61,984 bases of DNA, taken from assembly GCA_937901465.1 (NCBI GenBank), contig CALGTU010000028.1, positions 1 through 61,984 of the forward strand. The letters are read 5' to 3'. This stretch comes from an uncultured Clostridia bacterium. GTDB taxonomy: Bacteria; Bacillota; Clostridia; Oscillospirales; Ruminococcaceae. The notes below the pieces were generated by a model. The model searched no databases. It was not told the DNA's origin and saw only the letters and a list, made by a program, of their open reading frames with translations. A program made the position numbers and the translations under genes. This document shows positions 54,320 through 61,948 of this stretch, in pieces (position 1 is the stretch's first letter; each line of letters starts with the position of its first letter).

Positions 54320-55060
54320 ATGAAAAAGGCAGAAATAGCTATTATAATAACAATAATTGTTCTTGCGATAGCAGCGATAGTTATAGGTATCTTCGCTTTT
54401 AAAGGAAGCGAAGAAAAAACTTCATCGGGCGGGAACGAAATAAAAGAATTCTTCTCTGAACTTTTCGAGAAAAAGCCCGAAAACCCCGATGTCGACCCCG
54501 TTGACCCCGTCATCACAGAAGAACCCGAAGAAACAGAACCCGAAGATGACGACGATGATGTATATGAAGACAACGAGTTCTTCTCTTATGATGATAATGG
54601 AAATATCATAAAAGAAGATTATGGCGATTATGTTTTAAGACACAAATATGATAACAAAAACCGTAAGATAAAAACCATCACATACGATGAAAACGGCGAT
54701 ATCCAGTATTGGAGCGTGTTTGAATACAAAGGCAACAGCGACAAGCCCTCAAGAAAAGAAACAAAAGATGCCAACGATGAACATATCTCAACAATTATAT
54801 ATGAATACGGAAACGATGGTTCATATATCGAATCAGGCTATCTCCCCAACGGTATTCTTACAGACAGAACATATTTTGACAAATCGGGATTTATCGTAAG
54901 GGCAGAATATTATTATAAGAATTATTTAGCTCAGCTTTATGAATTCGACCCTGAAACATTCTGTGCAAAGCAGACCAGTTATGACGAAGACGGAAATGTG
55001 ACATATTACGCCGAATACGACGAAAACGGCGACCTTGTAAAAGAAGAAATATATGAGTAA
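54320..55060 (+). CDS. Membrane-anchored YD-repeat protein, short paralogue
   Basis: 246 residues. Anchor IAIIITIIVLAIAAIVIGIF near the N-terminus, an acidic Pro/Glu/Asp linker (about 55-90), then fewer YD repeats (FSYDDNGNIIKEDY, ITYDENGDIQYW, AEYDENGDLVKEE). Last gene of the operon. Confidence 0.78.
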   Translation: MKKAEIAIIITIIVLAIAAIVIGIFAFKGSEEKTSSGGNEIKEFFSELFEKKPENPDVDPVDPVITEEPEETEPEDDDDDVYEDNEFFSYDDNGNIIKEDYGDYVLRHKYDNKNRKIKTITYDENGDIQYWSVFEYKGNSDKPSRKETKDANDEHISTIIYEYGNDGSYIESGYLPNGILTDRTYFDKSGFIVRAEYYYKNYLAQLYEFDPETFCAKQTSYDEDGNVTYYAEYDENGDLVKEEIYE

Positions 55061-55065
55061 AAAAC

Positions 55066-55097
55066 AAAAGACGGACTTTTAAAAAAGTCCGTCTTTT
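55066..55097. terminator. Bidirectional terminator between the YD operon and the SARP gene
   Basis: AAAAGACGGACTT / AAGTCCGTCTTTT stem between two convergent genes; it overlaps the SARP stop codon. Confidence 0.9.
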
Positions 55098-56271
55098 AAT
55101 TTATCTTTTTGAGTTTAAAGGTTATCTTTGCGGTGATTTTCGGGTTATCTCTCTTAAAGCGTTTTGCAATTCTCTTTATAATCATATTTGCGTTGTCTTC
55201 TGTCGCTGAGGCTATGAGAATCGCATACTGTGATAAACTTATTCTTGTGAAGACATCACTGCTTCTCAGCGAAAATGTTATACAATCGATAAGTTTTTCC
55301 ATAACCGAAGAAAGTTTTTTTCCGCCAAGCATTCCGCCGTTTTCATCCGAAATACTGAGAACGCATAACTGAACAGGTCTGCCGTCTCTTGAAGAAGCTT
55401 TCTTTTCAAGCTGATAGATGTATTTGAAGAATTCGTATTCACAATAGAATGCGCCGACAACGTCGTCATCTTCATTTAAAATAGCAGTAACTTTATCAAA
55501 ATCAAGTGAAACATCATGACAATCATAAACTGTTTCTTTATAAAGCTGTAAAAATTCTTCCGAAGGGTTAACACCCAGCTTGTTATAGAAAATATCTATC
55601 GCTCTGTGATAAAGGTCTCTCGCGGATTTTTTATCGCCGAGCTCTGATAACGCACGGATTTCCATAGCATAGATGAATTCATCATACTGGTCGATAAGAA
55701 GTGCTTTTCGGCATAAAGCTATCGTTTCGTTGAATTCGCCGTTTTCGAATAAAAGGTCAAGCGCGAAATAAACCGCCTTTATGTATAAAGAGTGATAGTA
55801 TGCCGAAATGGGAGCGACCCAGTTTTCGCCGTTCTGCGAGGGAAGATAGTCGCCTTTATAAAGTTCCATAGCGGAAAGAACCATATCAACTCTCTTGCGG
55901 TAATTTTCTTTTGAGACAAAAGCCTCGTTACAGAGAGTTTCGAATTTTTCTGTGTCTATATCGACTTCGATTTTATTGTTCCATCTGTATCCGCCGGGGC
56001 AACTTACTATAAGGTCTTTTCCTAAAGGAGAGAAAGATGCCAGTGTATCACGAAGTCTGCAAAGCTGGGTTTTCAATGCCGAAGCGGGATTGGAACTGTC
56101 GTCGTATAAAAGCTCTATAAGTTCGTTCTGCTGAATTTCTTTTTCTCTGAAAGTTATTATGTATTCAAGAAGGGTCCACATATTTCTTGAACGACGCGAG
56201 GTTTCATCGATTTTTTTGTCGCCTATCTTTATTGAGAAATTTCCGAGCATGGTGATTTCGATATCGCTCAA
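55096..56271 (-). CDS. SARP/BTAD-type regulator with degenerate GGDEF-like C-terminus
   Basis: 391 residues. OmpR-type winged helix (about 1-95: MLGNFSIKIGDKKIDE, SRNMWTLLEYI, CPGGYRWN), then a BTAD/TPR-like domain (about 100-235), as in AfsR/SARP activators. The last 130 residues follow the GGDEF fold (VQLCVLSISDENGG, SLRSSDVFTRIS, YAILIASATEDNANMIIKRIAKRF), but RISLSQYAIL replaces the catalytic RxGGDEF, so it should not make c-di-GMP. Start TTG 56271, 8 nt after AAAGGGG, preferred to GTG 56304. It lies convergent to the YD operon and divergent from the candidate RNA, both with direct-repeat promoters. Confidence 0.82.
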   Translation of the reverse strand: MSDIEITMLGNFSIKIGDKKIDETSRRSRNMWTLLEYIITFREKEIQQNELIELLYDDSSNPASALKTQLCRLRDTLASFSPLGKDLIVSCPGGYRWNNKIEVDIDTEKFETLCNEAFVSKENYRKRVDMVLSAMELYKGDYLPSQNGENWVAPISAYYHSLYIKAVYFALDLLFENGEFNETIALCRKALLIDQYDEFIYAMEIRALSELGDKKSARDLYHRAIDIFYNKLGVNPSEEFLQLYKETVYDCHDVSLDFDKVTAILNEDDDVVGAFYCEYEFFKYIYQLEKKASSRDGRPVQLCVLSISDENGGMLGGKKLSSVMEKLIDCITFSLRSSDVFTRISLSQYAILIASATEDNANMIIKRIAKRFKRDNPKITAKITFKLKKIN

Positions 56272-56370
56272 GATTAAAACCCCTTTCTTTTGTAATTGTT
56301 GCACAACGAGAGTTTATGCTGATTGTAAAATTCATAGAAAATTTATCGCAGTTACCTTAAATACGCGAAT

Positions 56371-56403
56371 TGTAACCCGTCTGTAACCGCATATCAATAT
56401 AAT
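56371..56403 (+). promoter_or_regulatory. Direct-repeat operator and promoter of the candidate RNA
   Basis: TGTAACC at 56371-56377 and 56382-56388 (4-nt spacer, 11-bp period), 9 nt, TATAAT at 56398-56403. No -35 consensus. Identical geometry to 52037-52069. It lies 100 bp upstream of the SARP gene on the opposite strand. Confidence 0.6.
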
Positions 56404-56409
56404 GAGAAC

Positions 56410-56580
56410 ATAACAAACACAACAGTTAAATACCTGCCAGATTGATTTGATGTGTTAATACCGAAACGGTATCGGTCTTGGGTCCCCTCCCGAGCCGATA
56501 TTGTTTTATCCAAATGACAATAGTATTGCGCCATCATATATGAATTGAGGTTACACGACACAGTCGGGTAACCTCATTTT
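56410..56580 (+). ncRNA. Candidate structured non-coding RNA (about 170 nt)
   Basis: Starts after the -10 box at 56398 and ends in a terminator (56547-56580). No coding frame of note. Predicted stems: AACACA/TGTGTT (56416-56456), ACCG-AAA-CGGT (56460-56470), ATCGG-(T)-CTTGGG / CCCGAGCCGAT (56471-56499) and the terminator. Resembles no RNA family I can name. It could instead be a leader or an antisense transcript toward the gene at 56596. Confidence 0.45.
56547..56580 (+). terminator. Terminator of the candidate RNA
   Basis: GAGGTTAC-A-CGAC-ACA-GTCG-G-GTAACCTC hairpin followed by ATTTT. From the minus strand it could also end the 108-residue gene. Confidence 0.75.
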
Positions 56581-56595
56581 CGTTCTTAAATTAGT

Positions 56596-56922
56596 TTACT
56601 GTAAAAGTAAAAGCGCTGCGTCTGTTGCAACATTTCCGTGAGCAGCAAGAGTGTTTTCGGGTTTTTCAGCAGCAGTCTGCTTCAAAGCCTTCATAAGTTC
56701 TATTGCTTCTTCTCTTGAATTGATCTTGCTTGCGGCAGCTTCTTTGTTTGCGTTTGCAACTTCTGAAGTAAATTCAGCCTTATCTGCTGATTTCTTTTCA
56801 ACAAACTTTATAGCGTTAGAGGCATTTTCGGCTCTCTCTGCCTTTTTGCCTGAGTCAACGCCCTTCGCACCGATATTGGCACTGTTAAGAACTTCACCTG
56901 AAGTAATCTGATCTATAGCCAT
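56596..56922 (-). CDS. Small alanine-rich helical protein, unknown
   Basis: 108 residues, no membrane segment, rich in Ala, Lys, Glu and Asn; helical with a C-terminal amphipathic stretch (NSREEAIELMKALKQTA, then NVATDAALLLLQ). The end faintly recalls the C-terminal D0 helix of flagellin-like secreted proteins, but there is no N-terminal flagellin motif, so no function is assigned. Perfect AAGGAGG ribosome site (spacing 6-8) and a good promoter suggest strong expression. Confidence 0.7.
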   Translation of the reverse strand: MAIDQITSGEVLNSANIGAKGVDSGKKAERAENASNAIKFVEKKSADKAEFTSEVANANKEAAASKINSREEAIELMKALKQTAAEKPENTLAAHGNVATDAALLLLQ

Positions 56923-56982
56923 AAAAAATACCTCCTTGTATAAATCTCATATCATAAAATGCGGATTCCTATCCGTATAAAT

Positions 56983-57011
56983 ATTCTATCACAAAACATT
57001 TCCCATTGCAA
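56983..57011 (-). promoter_or_regulatory. Sigma-A promoter of the small Ala-rich protein
   Basis: Minus strand TTGCAA, 17 nt, TAGAAT. The -35 lies inside an inverted repeat CCCATTG-N13-CAATGGG (57002-57028), a possible operator. The leader has a small hairpin, CGGAT-AGGA-ATCCG. Confidence 0.68.
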
Positions 57012-57084
57012 TAGTTATTTTCAATGGGCGATATATTTTTGTGACATTTTTCAGTATATAGGCAATTTTTAGGTCAAAATTAAC

Positions 57085-57113
57085 TTGAAACGGCAAAAAG
57101 ATAGTGGTATACT
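57085..57113 (+). promoter_or_regulatory. Sigma-A promoter of the cellulase gene
   Basis: TTGAAA, 17 nt, TATACT, 44 nt before the TTG start. Confidence 0.75.
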
Positions 57114-57156
57114 ATATTATGTATAATTTTGATCATAATATTATGAGGTGATTTTC

Positions 57157-59121
57157 TTGCAGAGTTCTGTCAAAAAAGTAATAATAATCGCGGCGATAAT
57201 AATTGCCGTTGTAATAGCAGGCGCGGCGGTTGCCGTTGCACTTATCTTAAAAGGCGGGGATACCCCTGCTTCTTCTGATAATCCACCCGCGGTAACAGAT
57301 GTAACTGTTTCGGAGGGTGATGTTTCTTCGATGACATCGGGTGAAAATACAACCCCCGATACAACAACCGACGGCGGAAACAATAACGCTCCCTCATCTT
57401 CTGAAACACAGGGAACACAGAATACTCCTGCTCCCGAAAGCGTTACAAAATCAGGACTTTCAGCGGGTGCCAAACTTGTTTCATCATGGGATAATAACGG
57501 ACAGATAAATTCACAGTTTGATATAACAGTTTCAAACAACGGTTCTGAAAATGTTTCTTCATGGACAGTTGAGTTCGATGTTCCAAATGGTTCTGTGATT
57601 TCAGGAAGCTGGAACGGAAACTATTCTGTATCGGGAACAGTCCTTAAAATAACAGGCGACCAGAACAACTCAAATATTTCTATGGGCGGAACAGCAACAA
57701 CAGGATTTATAATCGTTTCTCCCTCTGCTTTTGATATAAAGGAAATCAGAGTAAACGGTGAAAAGGTTAAGGTTGATGTTTCATCGGGAACAGGAAATAA
57801 TAATAACAACAACAATAACAATAATAATAACAATAACAACAACGGTGGCGGAACAGACATCATCCCCGTAATTTCAGGAGAAGCAGACCTTAAGCGTGCC
57901 GAAAACGCTGTTCAGGGTGACGACTGGCTTTTCGCAAAGGGAAATAAAATCGTTGATAAAAACGGAAAGGAAGTATGGCTTACAGGTTGTAACTGGGCAG
58001 GTTATAACACAGGCACAAACCTCTTTGACGGACTCTGGAATGCAAACCTTGAATCATCACTTTCATCGATAGCAGACCATGGCTTCAACGTTATCCGTAT
58101 TCCCATTTCAGCAGAACTTATCAATCAGTGGGAATCGGGAAACTGTCCATCAGCAAACTTCAATCAGGCTTCTAACCCTAATCTTGTAGGAAAGAACAGC
58201 CTTCAGATTTTCGATTATGTTGTAGAACTCTGCGAAGCTTACGGAATCAAGATCATCATCGATATCCACTCAGCAGATACCGATGCTATGGGTCATATGA
58301 CAAACTTATGGTATACTTCAAAGACTTCTGTAAATAACTATTATCGTTCGCTCGAATGGATGGCTGAAAGATATAAGAATAACGACACAATTATTGCTTA
58401 TGATATAAAGAACGAACCTCACGGAAAGCCATCTGAAGGCATAAACAATATGGCTATCTGGAACAACTCAACAGCACAGAACAACTGGAAATACACAGCA
58501 GAAACAGCAGCAAAGAAAATCCTCGCTAAAAACCCGAATGTTCTCATTTTGGTTGAAGGAACGGAAAGCTATCCTAAAAACCCCAAGGCAAACAATTTCA
58601 CATCAACAAACATGGGCGACTATTATACAACATGGTGGGGCGGAAACTTGAGAGGCGTTAAGGATTATCCCATAAACCTCGGAAAATATCAGAACAAGCT
58701 TGTTTATTCACCTCACGACTACGGTCCTACTGTTTATCAGCAGCCATGGTTCCAGAAAGATTTCACATATAACTCACTCATGAACGATTGCTGGAGAGAT
58801 AACTGGTTCTATATCTATGAAAACAATACAGCACCTCTTCTTATCGGTGAATGGGGCGGATTTATGAGAGAACCGAACCTTGAATGGATGGGCTATATGC
58901 GTGAACTCATAGGAAAATATAAACTCCACCACACATTCTGGTGTTATCAGGCAAACTCAGGCGACACAGGCGGACTTGTCCTTGATGACTTCAAGACATG
59001 GGATACACAGAAATACAATTTCGTTAAGGAAGTTTTATGGCAGCAGAACGGCAAGTTCGTAGGGCTTGACCATGAAGTTCCCTTAGGAAACAATGGTATC
59101 TCTCTTTCCGAAGCAAAGTAA
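57157..59121 (+). CDS. Surface-anchored GH5 cellulase with carbohydrate-binding domain
   Basis: 654 residues. N-terminal membrane anchor (about 5-31) without a clear cleavage site, a Ser/Thr/Pro linker, a CBM2-like beta domain (about 98-208: SSWDNNGQINSQFDITV, WTVEFDVPNGS), an Asn-rich linker of about 16 residues, then a GH5 domain (about 245-650). Catalytic Glu420 (KNEPHG, acid/base) and Glu565 (GEWGG, nucleophile) are both present. Start TTG 57157, 6 nt after GAGGTG; the GTG at 57148 overlaps that site. Endoglucanase activity on beta-glucan is expected; membrane anchoring is unusual for a free cellulase. Confidence 0.9.
   Translation: MQSSVKKVIIIAAIIIAVVIAGAAVAVALILKGGDTPASSDNPPAVTDVTVSEGDVSSMTSGENTTPDTTTDGGNNNAPSSSETQGTQNTPAPESVTKSGLSAGAKLVSSWDNNGQINSQFDITVSNNGSENVSSWTVEFDVPNGSVISGSWNGNYSVSGTVLKITGDQNNSNISMGGTATTGFIIVSPSAFDIKEIRVNGEKVKVDVSSGTGNNNNNNNNNNNNNNNNGGGTDIIPVISGEADLKRAENAVQGDDWLFAKGNKIVDKNGKEVWLTGCNWAGYNTGTNLFDGLWNANLESSLSSIADHGFNVIRIPISAELINQWESGNCPSANFNQASNPNLVGKNSLQIFDYVVELCEAYGIKIIIDIHSADTDAMGHMTNLWYTSKTSVNNYYRSLEWMAERYKNNDTIIAYDIKNEPHGKPSEGINNMAIWNNSTAQNNWKYTAETAAKKILAKNPNVLILVEGTESYPKNPKANNFTSTNMGDYYTTWWGGNLRGVKDYPINLGKYQNKLVYSPHDYGPTVYQQPWFQKDFTYNSLMNDCWRDNWFYIYENNTAPLLIGEWGGFMREPNLEWMGYMRELIGKYKLHHTFWCYQANSGDTGGLVLDDFKTWDTQKYNFVKEVLWQQNGKFVGLDHEVPLGNNGISLSEAK
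57796..57845 (+). repeat. AAY microsatellite in the cellulase linker
   Basis: Run of AAT/AAC codons coding for about 16 Asn. Prone to slippage in multiples of three. Confidence 0.85.
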
Positions 59122-59175
59122 AAACGAAAAATCTTGCACTTTCTGCGTCGTTAAATCCGCTCGGAATATCCGCTT
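59119..59175. repeat. Fragment of the 103-bp intergenic element (copy 3)
   Basis: Starts TAAAAACGAAAAATC on the cellulase stop codon and contains GCGTCGTTAAATCCGCTCGG, matching the left and middle part of 9991-10093. The right inverted repeat is missing; the next gene's ribosome site follows. Confidence 0.5.
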
Positions 59176-59193
59176 AAAACAAAGGAGAAAGAT

Positions 59194-59955
59194 ATGAAAA
59201 AAATACTCATAATAGCATTCATCGTTATGATATGCACAGTTCTTTCGGCGTGTAAGTTTGTAACCGACAGGGGCGAAAATCTTCCACAGACAGCTCCGCC
59301 GACAACAGACCCCGTTCAGACAGAACCACCCCAGACAGAACCTGTAACCGAAACAACAACAACTGCTCCCGTAGCAAAATATCGTGAGTTTGATAAGAAA
59401 CTTTCAGATATGTCAGATAGCTCAGCGTATTATATGGACCTTCCTCAGTTTATGAACGAAGAACAGGGAATTGCTTTTGCAAACGCTCATTATCTTGTAG
59501 CGCAGTCACTCTTCGAGTCATCAATGGGTCTTACAGCAGAAAACGGAAGAGTTGATCTTCTTCTTTATGGCGACACCCCCGTTCAGTTTATGAGAACAGG
59601 TGTTGACTATAATTCATTCGACAGATATGTGCGTTCTGTTTTCACAGATGACCTCGCTGAAGGACTCTTTTTAAGCGATAATTCATACCGCAACATTGAC
59701 GGCGAACTTGTTCTTGCTGAAAGCGCAAGAGGCTCAAATATCTTTTATGTAGGAAGAACTTTTGAACTCGTTTCATCTGATGATAACGAACTCAAATTCA
59801 AAGTAATAGGTTATTACAGCCAGATAGGAGTTCTCACAGAAGACCACTTCAACGAACTCCCTCCCGAAGAAAGAGAATGGACAGAAGAATTCGACATAAC
59901 AATCGTTAATACAACAGACGGATGGAAGGTAAGCCAGTTCAATTTCTGGTTATAA
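59194..59955 (+). CDS. Lipoprotein of unknown function
   Basis: 253 residues. Lipobox VLSAC (Cys at about 20), Thr/Pro/Glu-rich linker (about 25-65), then an alpha/beta domain (FAYANAHY-like IAFANAHYLVAQSLFE; LLYGDTPVQFM; IDGELVLAESARGSN; FKVIGYYS) that looks like a small ligand-binding or NTF2-like fold, uncertain. AAAGGAG ribosome site. Confidence 0.72.
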   Translation: MKKILIIAFIVMICTVLSACKFVTDRGENLPQTAPPTTDPVQTEPPQTEPVTETTTTAPVAKYREFDKKLSDMSDSSAYYMDLPQFMNEEQGIAFANAHYLVAQSLFESSMGLTAENGRVDLLLYGDTPVQFMRTGVDYNSFDRYVRSVFTDDLAEGLFLSDNSYRNIDGELVLAESARGSNIFYVGRTFELVSSDDNELKFKVIGYYSQIGVLTEDHFNELPPEEREWTEEFDITIVNTTDGWKVSQFNFWL

Positions 59956-59972
59956 TAAGGAGATTATAAAAA

Positions 59973-60674
59973 ATGCCTTTTTATTTTATGTTTGATTACA
60001 CCTATATCCTTGCCATAATTGCGGCGGTGATTTCGCTCATCGCTTCGGCAGGGGTAAAGGCGACATTCAACAAATACTCAAAAAGAATAGCACAATCGGG
60101 TCTTACAGGCCGTGATGTCGCAACAAGAATTCTTAACGGCGCAGGGATTTATGATGTAAGCGTAAATCATATCGCAGGGGATTTAACCGACAATTTCAAT
60201 CCCAAAAACAAAACCCTCAATTTAAGCGACTCTGTTTATGCATCGAATTCGATAGCGGCGATAGGTGTTGCCGCACACGAATCGGGACACGCAATCCAGC
60301 ACGATAAAGGGTATGTTCCCATAAAGATAAGAGGGGCAATTGTTCCCGTTGTCAATTTCGGTTCAAGACTTTCTTTCCCCGTTATTCTTCTTGGTTGTCT
60401 TATGAACTATAACGAAATCATAATTTCAATAGGAATACTTCTTTTCTCTTTCGGACTTATATTTTCGCTCATAACTCTCCCTGTTGAATTCAACGCATCA
60501 AGAAGAGCGATTTCGATTTTAGAGCAGGACGGAATTCTCTATGACGAAGAACTCAAGGGCGCAAGAAAAGTTCTTTTTGCCGCCGCAATGACATATGTCG
60601 CTTCTGCTATCGGAATGGCACTTCAGCTTTTAAGACTTTTTCTTATGTTCAGAGGAAAAAGAAGACGAAGATAA
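59973..60674 (+). CDS. YugP-type membrane zinc metallopeptidase
   Basis: 233 residues. Helix near the N-terminus, then AAHESGHAIQH with the zinc-binding HExxH at about 98-102, then two or three membrane helices (about 120-170, 200-225). Matches the neutral zinc metallopeptidase YugP family; its substrate is unknown. N-terminal YDYTYI-like start matches the family length. Confidence 0.92.
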   Translation: MPFYFMFDYTYILAIIAAVISLIASAGVKATFNKYSKRIAQSGLTGRDVATRILNGAGIYDVSVNHIAGDLTDNFNPKNKTLNLSDSVYASNSIAAIGVAAHESGHAIQHDKGYVPIKIRGAIVPVVNFGSRLSFPVILLGCLMNYNEIIISIGILLFSFGLIFSLITLPVEFNASRRAISILEQDGILYDEELKGARKVLFAAAMTYVASAIGMALQLLRLFLMFRGKRRRR

Positions 60675-60680
60675 AAAATA

Positions 60681-60708
60681 AAAGGCGGACTTTGTGTCCG
60701 CCTTTTTA
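60681..60708 (+). terminator. Rho-independent terminator
   Basis: AAAGGCGGAC / GTCCGCCTTTTT hairpin after the metallopeptidase gene. Confidence 0.93.
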
Positions 60709-60735
60709 TATACGGCAAAGAAACTCTCCCTGCGG

Positions 60736-60764
60736 TTGACAAAGATGAAAAATTATGTTAAAAT
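60736..60764 (+). promoter_or_regulatory. Sigma-A promoter of the phosphatidyltransferase operon
   Basis: TTGACA, 17 nt, TAAAAT. The leader holds a hairpin CCCCAT-N7-ATGGGG (60765-60783) at its very 5' end, which may protect the mRNA. Confidence 0.8.
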
Positions 60765-60841
60765 CCCCATAAAGTAAATGGGGATACTATTATAATATAA
60801 AGGGGAATATGGAGAAAGGTTTTATCTGAAAGGAGAAAATG

Positions 60842-61402
60842 ATGGAAAACAAATCTTTTGACAAAAAGATAATAACAATTCCTAACATTCTTTCTTTGGT
60901 AAGACTTATGATGATACCACTCATCGTCTGGCTTTACTGTGAAATGAAAAACTATCTTTTAACAGGCGTTATTATTATCCTTTCGGGGATAACCGATGTT
61001 GTCGACGGCTTTATCGCAAGGCATTTCAATATGATAAGCGATGTCGGAAAGGTTTTAGACCCCATAGCAGATAAATTCACACAAGGTGCTGTTCTTCTCT
61101 GCCTTCTGTCGAGATTTCCGCTTATGCTTGTTCCTATCCTCTGCATAATCTTAAAAGAAATCTTTATGATAATAACAGGATTTCTCGTTATTAAAAAGGT
61201 GGGAAATGTACCCTCTGCCGACTGGCACGGAAAACTTGCAACCTGTGCGCTTTATGGTATGATGGAGCTTCATATATTATGGTATGATATAACATCGTCG
61301 GCGTCGATAGTGTCGATAATGATATGCGTATGCCTTATAGGGCTTTCATTCGTTTTGTATGGAACGGAAAATATTAAGGCTATAACCGGAAAGAAAAAAT
61401 GA
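60842..61402 (+). CDS. pgsA: CDP-alcohol phosphatidyltransferase (PgsA-like)
   Basis: 186 residues, about five membrane helices. The family motif D-x2-DG-x2-AR-x8-G-x3-D-x3-D is intact: TDVVDGFIARHFNMISDVGKVLDPIADK (shown in outline). Makes phosphatidylglycerophosphate or cardiolipin-type lipids from CDP-diacylglycerol; the exact acceptor cannot be told. ATG 60842 chosen (6 nt after AGGAG) over the ATG one codon earlier. It overlaps the next gene by 4 bp. Confidence 0.92.
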   Translation: MENKSFDKKIITIPNILSLVRLMMIPLIVWLYCEMKNYLLTGVIIILSGITDVVDGFIARHFNMISDVGKVLDPIADKFTQGAVLLCLLSRFPLMLVPILCIILKEIFMIITGFLVIKKVGNVPSADWHGKLATCALYGMMELHILWYDITSSASIVSIMICVCLIGLSFVLYGTENIKAITGKKK

Positions 61403-61752
61403 AAGAAAAATTAAAAAAGATAAAGGATTTTATTTTAAACCCGCGACTTCTTCTCTGCCTTCTTATCGGGTGGATGATAACAAACGGCTGGTCTTATATT
61501 CTTCTCGCTTTAGGGACAATTTTTGAAATCGAATGGATGCTTGCTGTTTCGGGTGGTTATATTGCGTTTTTATGGCTTCCGCTCTCTCCCGAAAAAGTTG
61601 TAACCGTCGGCATAGCAATTTTTCTTATGCAGAAATTTTTCCCCGATGATGAGAAAACCCTGGCTGTTTTAAAAGACCTTTATAAAAACGTTAAGGAGTC
61701 TTTTGAAAACAGAAAGAATAAAAAGAAAAATAAGAAAAAAGCGTCTGATTGA
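61399..61752 (+). CDS. Small membrane protein coupled to pgsA
   Basis: 117 residues: two or three hydrophobic segments (about 15-36, 45-60, 67-80) and a strongly basic C-terminal tail (RKNKKKNKKK). ATGA overlap with pgsA shows translational coupling. Family not recognised; perhaps a lipid-related partner (inference). Confidence 0.75.
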   Translation: MKEKLKKIKDFILNPRLLLCLLIGWMITNGWSYILLALGTIFEIEWMLAVSGGYIAFLWLPLSPEKVVTVGIAIFLMQKFFPDDEKTLAVLKDLYKNVKESFENRKNKKKNKKKASD

Positions 61753-61766
61753 TTCAGGCGCTTTTA
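61738..61766 (+). terminator. Rho-independent terminator
   Basis: AAGCGTCTGA-TTGA-TTCAGGCGCTTTT; the stem includes the last codons and stop of the small membrane protein. Confidence 0.85.
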
Positions 61767-61919
61767 TTATATATAATGGTATAAATTCACTCTTTTGTGA
61801 TAGCCTGATAAAGCGATAAATGGCTTAAAAAGGGAATTTTCAGCTCGTTTTATGCCAAATGCACAAAAACCAACCAAAGCTTTCAAATTTCCTTATTAAA
61901 CATTTTTGAAAAAATATGC

Positions 61920-61948
61920 TTGACAAAAGGGGAGAGGGGGAGTATAAT
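61920..61948 (+). promoter_or_regulatory. Perfect sigma-A promoter at the window edge
   Basis: TTGACA, 17-nt purine-only-like spacer (AAAGGGGAGAGGGGGAG), TATAAT. What it drives lies beyond the window; 36 nt of transcript (GGCACCCTCGGAGAACGGGG in part) are visible and match nothing I know. Confidence 0.82.

Noticed and set aside
56596..56922. FlgM anti-sigma factor
   Set aside because: Size is similar but the conserved FlgM C-terminal helices and sigma-binding pattern are not visible; not near sigD.
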